Of a DNA stretch of 64,000 bases, positions 44,482 through 53,400 are shown one piece after another (the stretch's first letter is position 1; the number at the start of each line of letters is the position of its first letter). The notes beneath the pieces are model-generated. The model worked only from the letters and a program-made list of their open reading frames with translations, had not been told where the DNA came from and did not search any database. A program made the position numbers and the translations under genes. Location of the stretch: contig CAMENP010000003.1 in the NCBI GenBank assembly GCA_945928575.1, forward strand, positions 97,925 to 161,924, given 5' to 3'. The stretch is from an uncultured Butyrivibrio sp. GTDB lineage: Bacteria > Bacillota > Clostridia > Lachnospirales > Lachnospiraceae.

Positions 44482-46143
44482 ATGAAGCAATTTACACCCA
44501 AATTATTTGATGTTCTCAAGACATCATACAGTAAAGAACAATTATTCAAGGACATTATAGCCGGAATAATCGTCGCGATAATAGCATTGCCGCTTTCAAT
44601 CGCACTCGCGCTTGCGTCGGGAGTGGGACCGGAGCAGGGAATCTACACGGCGATTTTTGCCGGCTTTGTTATATCTTTCCTCGGCGGAAGCCGTGTGCAG
44701 ATAGCGGGACCGACGGCTGCATTTGCAACCATCGTAGCCGGAATTGTAGCCAAAAACGGCATGCAGGGGTTGGTGACTGCCACGATCCTTGCCGGCATTA
44801 TTCTTATAATAATGGGAATATTCAAGTTCGGTAATCTTATAAGATTCATACCTTATACGATAACAACCGGATTTACTATCGGAATTGCCGTCACAATTTT
44901 TATCGGACAGATAAAGGATTTTCTCGGACTGACATTTACCTCATCACCAATCGAAACGATCGATAAAGTCAAGGCGATAGGCGCATCGATAAGCACATTC
45001 AATTATCAGGCATTGATTGTCGGAATGGTATCGCTTGTCATACTTATATTTCTGCCGAAAATAAAAATCTTCAGCAAGATTCCGCCGTCACTCATAGCTG
45101 TGATCGTTGCTGTCCTGATGGTCAAAATTCTTAAGATGGACGTTAAGACCATCGGGGACTTATATACGATATCAAGTGCTTTCCCGAAACCGGCACTGCC
45201 GGATATGAGTTATTCGGCGATCGTTGAGCAGATTCCGAATGCATTTACTATAGCGATTCTTGCGGGAATCGAATCACTGCTTTCATGTGTGGTATCGGAC
45301 GGTATGATAGGAAGCAGGCACAAACCGAATATGGAGCTTATCGCACAGGGTGCCGGAAATATTGTTTCTGCGCTTTTTGGTGGAATTCCGGCAACAGGAG
45401 CGATTGCAAGAACCGCGGCCAATGTAAAGAACGGCGGCCGTTCACCGATAGCCGGAATGGTTCATGCCGTAACACTTCTTGTAATACTTGTGGTTCTTAT
45501 GCCTTATGCTGCATGGATCCCGATGCCTGCCATTGCGGCAATACTTTTTATCGTTGCATACAACATGAGCGGATGGAGGGAATTTATTTCTCTTATTAAA
45601 GATTCGCCAAAAAGTGATATAATAGTACTTGTGACGACGTTCGTGCTCACAGTTGTATTCGACCTTGTGGTTGCCATTGAAGTCGGAATGGTTCTTGCGG
45701 CACTTCTTTTCTTAAAGAGGATGGCTGATGTGACAGAAATCAAGAGCTGGAAATATATCGGAGAGGATATCGACGAGAATGATGATCCGGAACATATTAA
45801 TTTTAAGCAGGTTCCAAAGCACACATTGGTATATGAGATAATCGGCCCGATGTTTTTTGCGGCCGCAGACAAATTCCTGGAGATTTCAACGGAACCTGAT
45901 ACGAAGGTTCTTATAATAAGGATGCGCGGCGTGCCTGCAATGGATATGACGGCGTTGCGTTCACTTAAGAAAATATATGCGCTTTGTAAGAAGAAGGGCA
46001 TAACACTGATTCTTTCGCACGTCAAAGAACAGCCTCTTCACATGATGGAAAAAGCAGGATTTGCCGATGAAATCGGAAAGGACAATTTCTGTGCCAATAT
46101 AGATGCTTCCATTGCAAGGGCACAGGAGATAGAACTGGAATAA
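44482..46143 (+). CDS. SulP-family anion permease with STAS domain
   Basis: 553-aa transporter of the SLC26/SulP family for sulfate, bicarbonate or dicarboxylates. The membrane domain (about 20-400) begins with DIIAGIIVAIIALPLSIALALASGVGPEQGIYTA-type residues and has GGSRVQIAGPTAAF, the anion-site region. A C-terminal STAS domain (about 440-545) ends it. The substrate cannot be deduced; no carbonic anhydrase or sulfate assimilation gene is adjacent. AATGGAGAAAAA precedes the ATG. Confidence 0.9.
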   Translation: MKQFTPKLFDVLKTSYSKEQLFKDIIAGIIVAIIALPLSIALALASGVGPEQGIYTAIFAGFVISFLGGSRVQIAGPTAAFATIVAGIVAKNGMQGLVTATILAGIILIIMGIFKFGNLIRFIPYTITTGFTIGIAVTIFIGQIKDFLGLTFTSSPIETIDKVKAIGASISTFNYQALIVGMVSLVILIFLPKIKIFSKIPPSLIAVIVAVLMVKILKMDVKTIGDLYTISSAFPKPALPDMSYSAIVEQIPNAFTIAILAGIESLLSCVVSDGMIGSRHKPNMELIAQGAGNIVSALFGGIPATGAIARTAANVKNGGRSPIAGMVHAVTLLVILVVLMPYAAWIPMPAIAAILFIVAYNMSGWREFISLIKDSPKSDIIVLVTTFVLTVVFDLVVAIEVGMVLAALLFLKRMADVTEIKSWKYIGEDIDENDDPEHINFKQVPKHTLVYEIIGPMFFAAADKFLEISTEPDTKVLIIRMRGVPAMDMTALRSLKKIYALCKKKGITLILSHVKEQPLHMMEKAGFADEIGKDNFCANIDASIARAQEIELE

Positions 46144-46186
46144 TATACTATAATTAACTGTGGCAGAAAGGATTATGACATAGCAT

Positions 46187-47482
46187 ATGGAGTATTTTAA
46201 ATTACAAATCGGATGTATGTTGATAGTTCTGTACATAGCTTTCATATATATCAGGGAAATGAAAGCATACGGGATTCATAAGAGAGATATGACATTTGAA
46301 AAATTCTGGATCACAGGTGCGATAAGTATCATATTTGATGGTGCAACGGCGTACACGGTAAACCATCTTGATATTGTTCCGTCTGTGATTAACGGAATTC
46401 TGCATATGTTTTTCCTTTGCAGTCTTGATGCAATCATATTTATGATGTTTATGTATGTGTTAGATATTACAATAGATATTCCCAAGAAAAAATGGGAGCG
46501 GTTTATATACACAATTCCGTTTGCGTTATGCATTGCGGTTGTAATTATTTTTCTGCCGGAACTTCAATATATACACGGTGATGTTACGAATTACTCGATG
46601 GGTATACCTGTTTATACATGTTATGCAATGGTTGTATTGTACACGATTGCAATGATTGTGGTATATATGATAAGCAGACATAACCTTGACAAGCACAAAC
46701 GCATTACAATATCGACATGTATTATCGGAACTGTTGTGGTCACTGTTTTTCAGGTAATATATCCACAGGCGTTGATTACATGTCTTGTTCCGACACTTGT
46801 AATACTCGGAACATATCTCAATCTTGAAAATCCTGTTTTTGGCAAGCTTAAGGCACATAATAATGAGATGGTTATGGGTTTTGCAACATTGGTTGAGAAC
46901 CGTGATGATAACACGGGCGGACACATAATGAGAACTACGGAATATGTAAAGATGCTTGCCAGAGGACTTAAGGAACGCGGTTTTTACAGAAATGAGCTGA
47001 CAAGGGATTATATGGATAATCTCATTATGGCAGCGCCGATGCATGATATCGGGAAAATTGCCATACCCGATGCAATATTACAAAAGCCCGGCAAACTTAC
47101 CGACGAAGAGTATGCCATAATGAAAACACATGCAGCGCGCGGTGGCGAAATAATCCGTGACACATTCGGAAGCGTCGGCGAGGATGATTACGAGAAAATG
47201 GCATATGAGGTTGCAAGACATCACCATGAAAAATGGAACGGCAAGGGATATCCTGATGGACTGTGTCATATGGACATTCCTCTTTGTGCCAGGATAATGG
47301 CGATTGCTGATGTGTTTGATGCGGTTTCCGCCAAGAGATGTTACCGCGATGCAATGCCGCTTGATAAGTGTTTTCAGATAATTGAGGATGGAATCGGAAC
47401 TGATTTCGATCCGGTTATCGCAAGAGTTTTTCTTGATATGAGAGATCAGGTAGAAAAAGTATCTGCCAATTACAGAAATTAG
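46187..47482 (+). CDS. Membrane-bound HD-GYP domain protein (probable c-di-GMP phosphodiesterase)
   Basis: 431 aa. The N-terminal half (about 1-215) has seven to eight hydrophobic helices of a membrane sensor. The C-terminal HD-GYP domain (about 220-425) keeps the metal ligands: ENRDDNTGGHIMRT, HDIGK (His286-Asp287), HHEKWNGKGYPDGL with the GYP triad, and DVFDAVS. All catalytic motifs are intact, so hydrolysis of c-di-GMP is likely. The ATG at 46187 is 14 nt after AAAGGA, rather far; a closer ATG at 46175 is followed at once by a stop (ATG ACA TAG). Confidence 0.9.
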   Translation: MEYFKLQIGCMLIVLYIAFIYIREMKAYGIHKRDMTFEKFWITGAISIIFDGATAYTVNHLDIVPSVINGILHMFFLCSLDAIIFMMFMYVLDITIDIPKKKWERFIYTIPFALCIAVVIIFLPELQYIHGDVTNYSMGIPVYTCYAMVVLYTIAMIVVYMISRHNLDKHKRITISTCIIGTVVVTVFQVIYPQALITCLVPTLVILGTYLNLENPVFGKLKAHNNEMVMGFATLVENRDDNTGGHIMRTTEYVKMLARGLKERGFYRNELTRDYMDNLIMAAPMHDIGKIAIPDAILQKPGKLTDEEYAIMKTHAARGGEIIRDTFGSVGEDDYEKMAYEVARHHHEKWNGKGYPDGLCHMDIPLCARIMAIADVFDAVSAKRCYRDAMPLDKCFQIIEDGIGTDFDPVIARVFLDMRDQVEKVSANYRN

Positions 47483-47493
47483 GAGTGATGATA

Positions 47494-48510
47494 ATGAAAT
47501 ATTCTGAATGTATAGAAGCCGCAAGACCACGTATAGGACAGTTCTGCAAAGCATGCCCGGAATGTAACGGGGTGGCATGCCGTAACCTGATGCCGGGTCC
47601 CGGAGCCAAGGGTGTCGGAGACACTGCAATACGTAATTATAATAAATGGAAGGAAATACGTATCAACATGGATACGATCGCAGAAAACGTTCCGGTCGAT
47701 ACGTCCTTAGAAATATTCGGAAGAAAATTTAAATATCCTTTCATGGCAGGACCGGTCGGCGCGGTGCAGCTTCATTACGGTGATTGCCTTGATGATGTCA
47801 GATACAATGATATTCTTGTATCGGCGTGTGCCAAAGGCGGAATCGCAGCTTTCACAGGTGACGGAACTGACAGCAATGTCATGATTGCAGCCACAAAAGC
47901 CATCAAGAATGCCGGCGGAGTCGGAATACCGACCGTAAAACCGTGGAATATGGATACGATCCGCTCAAAAATGGAACTTGTCAAGGAATCGGGCGCATTC
48001 GCTGTGGCCATGGATATCGACGCGGCGGGTCTGCCTTTCCTTAAGAATCTTACGCCTCCGGCAGGAAGTAAGACAGTTGAGGAATTAAGAGAGATTACAG
48101 GAATGGTTGATGTGCCTTTTATTATAAAAGGTATCATGACCGCAAGAGGTGCACTTAAAGCCAAAGAGGCCGGAGCTTCCGCTATCGTGGTATCAAATCA
48201 CGGCGGACGTGTGCTTGACGGATGTCCTGCAACAGCCGAGGTCCTCCAAGAAATTGCGGATGCGGTCAACGGTTCAATGAAGATATTCGTGGACGGCGGA
48301 ATAAGAAGCGGCGCCGATGTCTTTAAGGCTCTTGCGCTCGGCGCCGACGGAGTAATCATCGCCAGACCTTTTGTGACTGCTGTTTACGGCGGTGCCGAAG
48401 AGGGCGTGTACTCATACATAGATAAGATAGGCTCAGAACTTAGTGACACGATGAAGATGTGCGGTGTTTCCAAACTCAGCGAAATAACAAGGGACTGTGT
48501 GAGAATATAG
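47494..48510 (+). CDS. FMN-dependent alpha-hydroxy-acid dehydrogenase/oxidase with cysteine-rich N-terminus
   Basis: 338-aa TIM-barrel flavoenzyme of the lactate oxidase/glycolate oxidase family. FMN-phosphate and catalytic elements: SNHGGRVLDG with catalytic His236, FVDGGIRSGADVFKALALGAD and IARPF. The N-terminus has a dense Cys pattern (Cys18, 21, 24, 29 in FCKACPECNGVAC) absent from classical members, possibly metal or Fe-S binding. The substrate is probably a 2-hydroxy acid. The ATG at 47494 (8 nt after AGGAG) was preferred over GTG 47485 and ATG 47488. Confidence 0.85.
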   Translation: MKYSECIEAARPRIGQFCKACPECNGVACRNLMPGPGAKGVGDTAIRNYNKWKEIRINMDTIAENVPVDTSLEIFGRKFKYPFMAGPVGAVQLHYGDCLDDVRYNDILVSACAKGGIAAFTGDGTDSNVMIAATKAIKNAGGVGIPTVKPWNMDTIRSKMELVKESGAFAVAMDIDAAGLPFLKNLTPPAGSKTVEELREITGMVDVPFIIKGIMTARGALKAKEAGASAIVVSNHGGRVLDGCPATAEVLQEIADAVNGSMKIFVDGGIRSGADVFKALALGADGVIIARPFVTAVYGGAEEGVYSYIDKIGSELSDTMKMCGVSKLSEITRDCVRI

Positions 48511-48604
48511 GGAATGTTGCAGATGTGGGGAAAGTCTGCCTAAGGGGAAGGAAAGTGGCTGTTTATGTAGATTTCCAAGAGAAATCTGAGAAGCCGGTCT
48601 ACCT
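48511..48604. other. Junction between backbone and accessory island
   Basis: Ninety-four bases between the intact FMN enzyme gene and the first residues recognisable as Res. No promoter, terminator, tRNA or attachment repeat was found. The Res frame is closed by a TGA at 48587. This looks like a deletion or recombination scar. Confidence 0.5.
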
Positions 48605-50386
48605 AAGAAGAGATTTGAACAGGAATATAACGATATTGTGAATGAGTATATTACTGTTTTTGATACACCATACCAGAAGTACTTAAAGGGTATTGATGTA
48701 AAAGACACTCATAAGGGATATTTCTCTATAGATAAGAAAGGACATGCTGTCGATAGCACAGTAAAACGAGGCTCAGACTTTTCAGATGATATATCTGCAT
48801 ATGACCTTATCCTCAAAAACAAAGAAAGACTTCTTAGCTTTGCAGAGCCAACAAGATTTATATTCTCACATTCAGCACTTAGAGAAGGATGGGATAATCC
48901 AAATGTATTTCAGATTTGTACTTTGAAGCATAGTGACAGTACAACCGGAAAGAGACAGGAAGTTGGTAGAGGGTTAAGGCTTTGTGTTAATCAGGATGGC
49001 TTTCGTATGGATGAACAGAGTGTCGGAAAGTCATTGGTACATAAAATTAATAAACTTACTGTCATTGCAAGTGAAAGCTATAAGGATTTTGTAACAGATC
49101 TTCAGAAACAGATAAAGACAGATTTGTATGACAGACCGAGAAAAGCATCTGTTGACTATTTTACAGGTAAAACTGTGATGGTTAATGGAAATGCAGAAAA
49201 GCTTAATAAACAGCAGGCTACAATGGTTTATCAGTATCTGATTAAAAATGATTATGTGACAATGGATGGTAATGACAACATTACCGAACAATATCATATG
49301 GATCTTGAAAATAATCATCTGGCTCCACTTCCTGAGCATTTGGTTGCATATGCTGAAGGTATTCACAAACTGATTCAGAGCGTATTTAATGATAAGATAC
49401 TTGATGACATGATTGATAATGGTAATGAAACTAAAATACCGGACAATGATTTGAATGATAATTTTTACAAGAAAGAATTTCAGACTTTATGGGGATACAT
49501 TAATCATAAGTATGCCTATACAGTATCATTCGATAGTAATGAACTTATAAAGAAAGCGATAGATGCAATAGATGCAGAGTTATATGTTTCAATGCTGCAA
49601 TATACAACATCTATCTCAGAACAGAAAGATACATTATCGGCTGATGCAATTAAATCCGGTGATTCATTTAAAGGTGCAAAGTCTGATACAACGGCACTTA
49701 AACATTTGGATACCAGCCAGATAAAATATGATCTGATTGGTAAGGTGGCGGAGGCAACGGTACTTACTCGAAGAACAGTAGCAGCTATCCTCAAAGGAAT
49801 CCGTAAGGATAAATTTGACATGTATAAAAATAATCCGGAAGAGTTTATTTCTAAGGTTACAAGGCTGATTAAGGAACAGAAAGCAACTATGATAGTTGAT
49901 CACATATCTTATGACCTGCTTGAAGGCGAGTATGATAGTGAGATATTTACAGCTGAGAAGCATACAACAATAGATAAAGCCTTCAAAGCAGAGAAACATA
50001 TACAACCATATGTATTTACTGATGGAAATGCTGATAAGAGTGTAGAACGTAAATTTGCAGAAGACTTGGATGGTGCAGCAGAAGTATGTGTGTATGCAAA
50101 ACTTCCAAAAGGATTCTCAATTCCAACGCCTGTTGGAAATTATAGTCCTGACTGGGCAATAGCATTTAATGAAGGAACTGTTAAGCATATATTCTTTGTT
50201 GCAGAGACTAAGGGCACAATGGAAACTATGCAGCTTAGACCAATTGAAAAAGCTAAAATTATGTGTGCAAGAAGGCTGTTTAATGAGATATCGACTGATA
50301 ATGTGGTTTACCATGATGTCGATAGTTATCAGAGTTTGCTAAATATTATGAATGATCCATCGTTGGATAAAGAAGTATGTAAATAG
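48605..50386 (+). pseudogene. Type III restriction enzyme Res subunit, 3' remnant
   Basis: About 590 codons of the C-terminal part of a Res (helicase-endonuclease) subunit, normally near 950-1000 aa. Kept are helicase motifs V/VI (SALREGWDNPNVFQICTLK and RQEVGRGLRL) and the PD-(D/E)xK nuclease core (SPDWAIAF...FFVAETKG, about 50140-50215). The DEAD-box N-terminal half with Walker A is missing and the modification subunit gene (mod) is not in the window. The first recognisable residues (KKRFEQEYNDIVNEYI) precede the first possible start, a GTG at 48638. It is therefore probably non-functional as a restriction enzyme, though the frame is uninterrupted. Confidence 0.82.
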
Positions 50387-50415
50387 ATTTTAGATGGATA
50401 GTGAAAGGAGAATTC

Positions 50416-50622
50416 ATGTTAGATTTTAAATATGAAATAGTTGAACATATTGGCACTCTTTCAGAGAGCGCTAAGGGTTGGACAAAGGAATTAAACATGA
50501 TTTCATGGAATGGCGGAGAGCCTAAATATGATATCAGAGATTGGGCACCGGAACATGAGAAAATGGGAAAAGGTGTAACTTTGTCTGAAGATGAGATGGC
50601 AAGGCTAAAGGAATTGTTATAA
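50416..50622 (+). CDS. YdbC-family PC4-like single-strand nucleic-acid-binding protein
   Basis: 68-aa protein matching the Firmicutes YdbC/PC4 (transcriptional coactivator p15-like) family: FKYEIVEHIGTLSE, GWTKELNMISWNGGEPKYDIRDWAPEHEKMGKGVTL. The fold binds single-stranded DNA/RNA as a dimer; its cellular job is not settled. The ATG at 50416 lies 5 nt after AAAGGAG; the GTG at 50401 is less likely. It precedes the GHKL gene by 45 nt on the same strand, so it may be part of the island operon or a frequent mobile-element passenger. Confidence 0.85.
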   Translation: MLDFKYEIVEHIGTLSESAKGWTKELNMISWNGGEPKYDIRDWAPEHEKMGKGVTLSEDEMARLKELL

Positions 50623-50667
50623 AAAAGTAGTTAAAATGTGGTTACTATATTGAGGAGGTTTTACATA

Positions 50668-52539
50668 GTGATTAAATGGAATTTTCCGTCACGAAATAAT
50701 GGACAAATAGAAGGCTTTTCAAATCCGGGTCTGGCTTGGTTTAAGGGCGATCCGCTTCAGGCTTTAGCGCGAGAGATTTGCCAAAATTCATTGGATGCTG
50801 TAAATGATGAAAATGAGCCGGTAAGGGTTGAGTTCAAACGCGAGCTTGTAAAAACTATAAATTTTCCTGGAACAATAGAACTCTTAAGCATTATCAGAAA
50901 ATGTGATGAATTTTGGGAAAACAGTCACAATGAGAATATTGACGAGTTTACTAACAAAGCTATTAAAATTCTTAAGAGTGATAAGCTTTTTGTCCTTCGA
51001 GTAAGTGATTTTAATACCATTGGATTGCAAGGTGCTTTTGATACAGAAAGTATAACTCCGTGGGTTGGTTTAGTAAAAAGTACAGGTGTAAATGTAAAGA
51101 ATAATGGTGTTGCGGCCGGTAGTTATGGTATTGGTAAGGCTGCGGCATTTGTAAATTCAGATTTGCAGACTGTGTTTTATAGAACTAAGGATTTGGATGG
51201 AAATATTGCTGCGCAAGGTGTTGCAAATCTTATGGCATTTATAGATGAAAGCTATGGAGATGAAGATCCTGTCAGAAGAGCTACAGGTTTTTATGGAAAT
51301 CCAATAAAGAATGTACCGGTAGACAGGTTTGAACAGCTTGATGCGATTTATAAGAGAAGCGAAGTAGGTACTGACGTATTTATTCCTGGATTTCATTGGG
51401 TAACAGTTGGTGCAAAATCCTGGGTTGAAATAATGACAGGAGAGATTTTAGAGAATTTCCTCATGTCAATTTATTATGGACAGCTTAGTGTACAGATTGA
51501 AAATGAAACTATTGATAGACAACATCTGAATACGGTAATTGCCAGAAACCAGAAAGTAGCAAAGAATGCATATTGTTTTAATAAAATTCTCACTGCAAAA
51601 ATAGAGAATGTGATAGAAGAAATATATGACTTTCATGGCATAGGACAACTTAGACTAAGACTCCTATATGCTAATGATATGAATAAAAAGATACTTGTTG
51701 TTCGTAAATCAGGCATGAAAATTGCTGAAATTAAGGGACTGCCTAAAGGAATTTCATATACGGGAATTTTGGAATTGAAGGGTGATAAACTAAACATGTT
51801 CTTTAGAAAAATGGAGAACCCACAGCATAATAGCTGGGATCCACAGCGTCATAACAATCCAGATTTAGCTAGACAGTACAAAAGAGAAGTTGAAGATTGG
51901 GTAAAGGACATAATCTGTAAAAAACTAGAGGAATCCTCCGGAGAAGAAACGGCTATAGATGTAGGTGACTGTTTTAATACTTCTTCGAATACAGAAGATG
52001 ATGGAAAAGGAGAGACCCAGGAAAAATTGCTTGATACGACTAAGAGTATAGAAATTTCATTTCAAAAAACAAAGCATTCTTCCGCTAAAAGTGAAGGCAT
52101 AGGCGCAGGAAAAAACAGAGTTAATGGGCGTACTACAGATATGGGTACACTGTTAGGACACAGACATCGAAGTGGTGTAAATGGTGGAAAGCCAACGGGA
52201 CGAAGTGGTGAAAAAGACGAGAATGGTAAGGACACGGTATTTAGTGGACCGAAATCAGCGAATGTTTCAGCTAGAGTAATAACAAAAGGCGATGGCAAAA
52301 ATAGATTGATTATAATATCAAGTGAAAATTTATCGTATGCGGAAATAGAAATTGTTACCGTTGGTGAAAATGGTAAGTCACTTCCGGTAAGGGTTCAAAG
52401 TGTTACAAGTGAAAATGCGTCTGCCCAAAATGGGAAAATAATAATTACGGGCCTGGTGGCAAATCAAAAATTATTGATAGATTTTACAGTTCATGGAAGG
52501 CACAATTATGCAATGGGGGTAAAGATTTATGGAAATTAG
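50668..52539 (+). CDS. GHKL-type ATPase, probable defence-system component
   Basis: 623-aa protein. The N-terminal GHKL ATP-binding fold has the N box EICQNSLDA (Asn40), a G1-like VSDFNTIGL (Asp114) and G2 loop GSYGIGKAA (from Gly151). Residues ~180-420 form a transducer-like region. A charged, low-complexity linker (~430-540) leads to a beta-rich C-terminal domain. It resembles the MutL/MORC-like ATPases of multi-gene defence loci, not a histidine kinase (no HisKA) nor gyrase. The GTG start at 50668 is 9 nt after GAGGAGG. The 3' end overlaps the next gene by 11 nt. Confidence 0.8.
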   Translation: MIKWNFPSRNNGQIEGFSNPGLAWFKGDPLQALAREICQNSLDAVNDENEPVRVEFKRELVKTINFPGTIELLSIIRKCDEFWENSHNENIDEFTNKAIKILKSDKLFVLRVSDFNTIGLQGAFDTESITPWVGLVKSTGVNVKNNGVAAGSYGIGKAAAFVNSDLQTVFYRTKDLDGNIAAQGVANLMAFIDESYGDEDPVRRATGFYGNPIKNVPVDRFEQLDAIYKRSEVGTDVFIPGFHWVTVGAKSWVEIMTGEILENFLMSIYYGQLSVQIENETIDRQHLNTVIARNQKVAKNAYCFNKILTAKIENVIEEIYDFHGIGQLRLRLLYANDMNKKILVVRKSGMKIAEIKGLPKGISYTGILELKGDKLNMFFRKMENPQHNSWDPQRHNNPDLARQYKREVEDWVKDIICKKLEESSGEETAIDVGDCFNTSSNTEDDGKGETQEKLLDTTKSIEISFQKTKHSSAKSEGIGAGKNRVNGRTTDMGTLLGHRHRSGVNGGKPTGRSGEKDENGKDTVFSGPKSANVSARVITKGDGKNRLIIISSENLSYAEIEIVTVGENGKSLPVRVQSVTSENASAQNGKIIITGLVANQKLLIDFTVHGRHNYAMGVKIYGN

Positions 52540-53398
52540 AAATAGATTATTTCCTTATCCGGTATTATGTGAAGATACTGATGATTACGTAGAAGGCGAA
52601 TTTTATGTTGATGCGAAATTGGTTGAGCAAGGAGAAAATGACATTCTGGTTCAATTTGATATGCATTTAAATAATATAGGACTTCAGAATTTAATTAATA
52701 CAGGTAAAGCAGAGTATGTAATTCATATAGAATGTTCTAATACTGCATTTAGAACAGTAATCCGAACATTTTCTAATACTGAACAGTATAGAATTATGAA
52801 TTCTAGAGTGAATGGAGATATTAATCTTCTCGGAATGATTGTTTCTAAAGTAAAAATTGGACATTATACCAATTCAACGTTGAATGTGGATTATGAAGAT
52901 ATCACACTAAATTTGGATAAGGCCTCTATTTTAGCATATGACAATATGAATCCCATTCATATTGCTAAGAATTACGAGGAACTTGCAGAGAAAGATTCCA
53001 TTTTTAGTGTTGTTAAGCAGATGAGAATAGATCAGAATGAGCATAATGCTATTAAGTTCAAACTCGATTCGGATAAGATTAAAATTCTGGTAGATGATGA
53101 TTTATATAACTCTTATATAACATATAAAGGGAATAGTGCAATGCAACCAATGATGTCATCACTTTTGGTAATGCCTGCATTGACTTTTATGATGGAGGTG
53201 CTTAGGGCAGAAGGTGTGGATGATTATACAGCGGATTACTGGTTCATAAAAATGGAAAAGTATTATGCATTGCATGGTAAGAGCTTTATAGATGATGTGA
53301 TTTATGGCGATGACATGATTTCTGAAGTGATACAGGAAATGCTTCAGTTACCAATAGGGAAAACTTTACTCAGTATTCCTGAGATTTTAGGAGAATAA
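52529..53398 (+). CDS. Unrecognised 289-aa protein between GHKL ATPase and DUF6339-like gene
   Basis: I do not recognise the family. The N-terminal half (1-140) looks like a beta-sandwich domain starting NRLFPYPVLCEDTDDYVEGEFYV, with alternating strands and a conserved-looking YVIHIEC stretch. The C-terminal half is helical and ends with a hydrophobic helix (about 208-225, MQPMMSSLLVMPALTFMMEV) followed by an amphipathic tail. No signal peptide. Its overlap with the GHKL gene and 2-nt gap to the next gene imply a stoichiometric partner in one complex. Confidence 0.7.
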   Translation: MEIRNRLFPYPVLCEDTDDYVEGEFYVDAKLVEQGENDILVQFDMHLNNIGLQNLINTGKAEYVIHIECSNTAFRTVIRTFSNTEQYRIMNSRVNGDINLLGMIVSKVKIGHYTNSTLNVDYEDITLNLDKASILAYDNMNPIHIAKNYEELAEKDSIFSVVKQMRIDQNEHNAIKFKLDSDKIKILVDDDLYNSYITYKGNSAMQPMMSSLLVMPALTFMMEVLRAEGVDDYTADYWFIKMEKYYALHGKSFIDDVIYGDDMISEVIQEMLQLPIGKTLLSIPEILGE

Positions 53399-53400
53399 AC

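Noticed and set aside
48459..48641. 60-codon frame bridging the FMN gene end and the Res remnant
   Set aside because: Starts within the FMN enzyme gene in another frame with no ribosome site; the sequence is junction debris.
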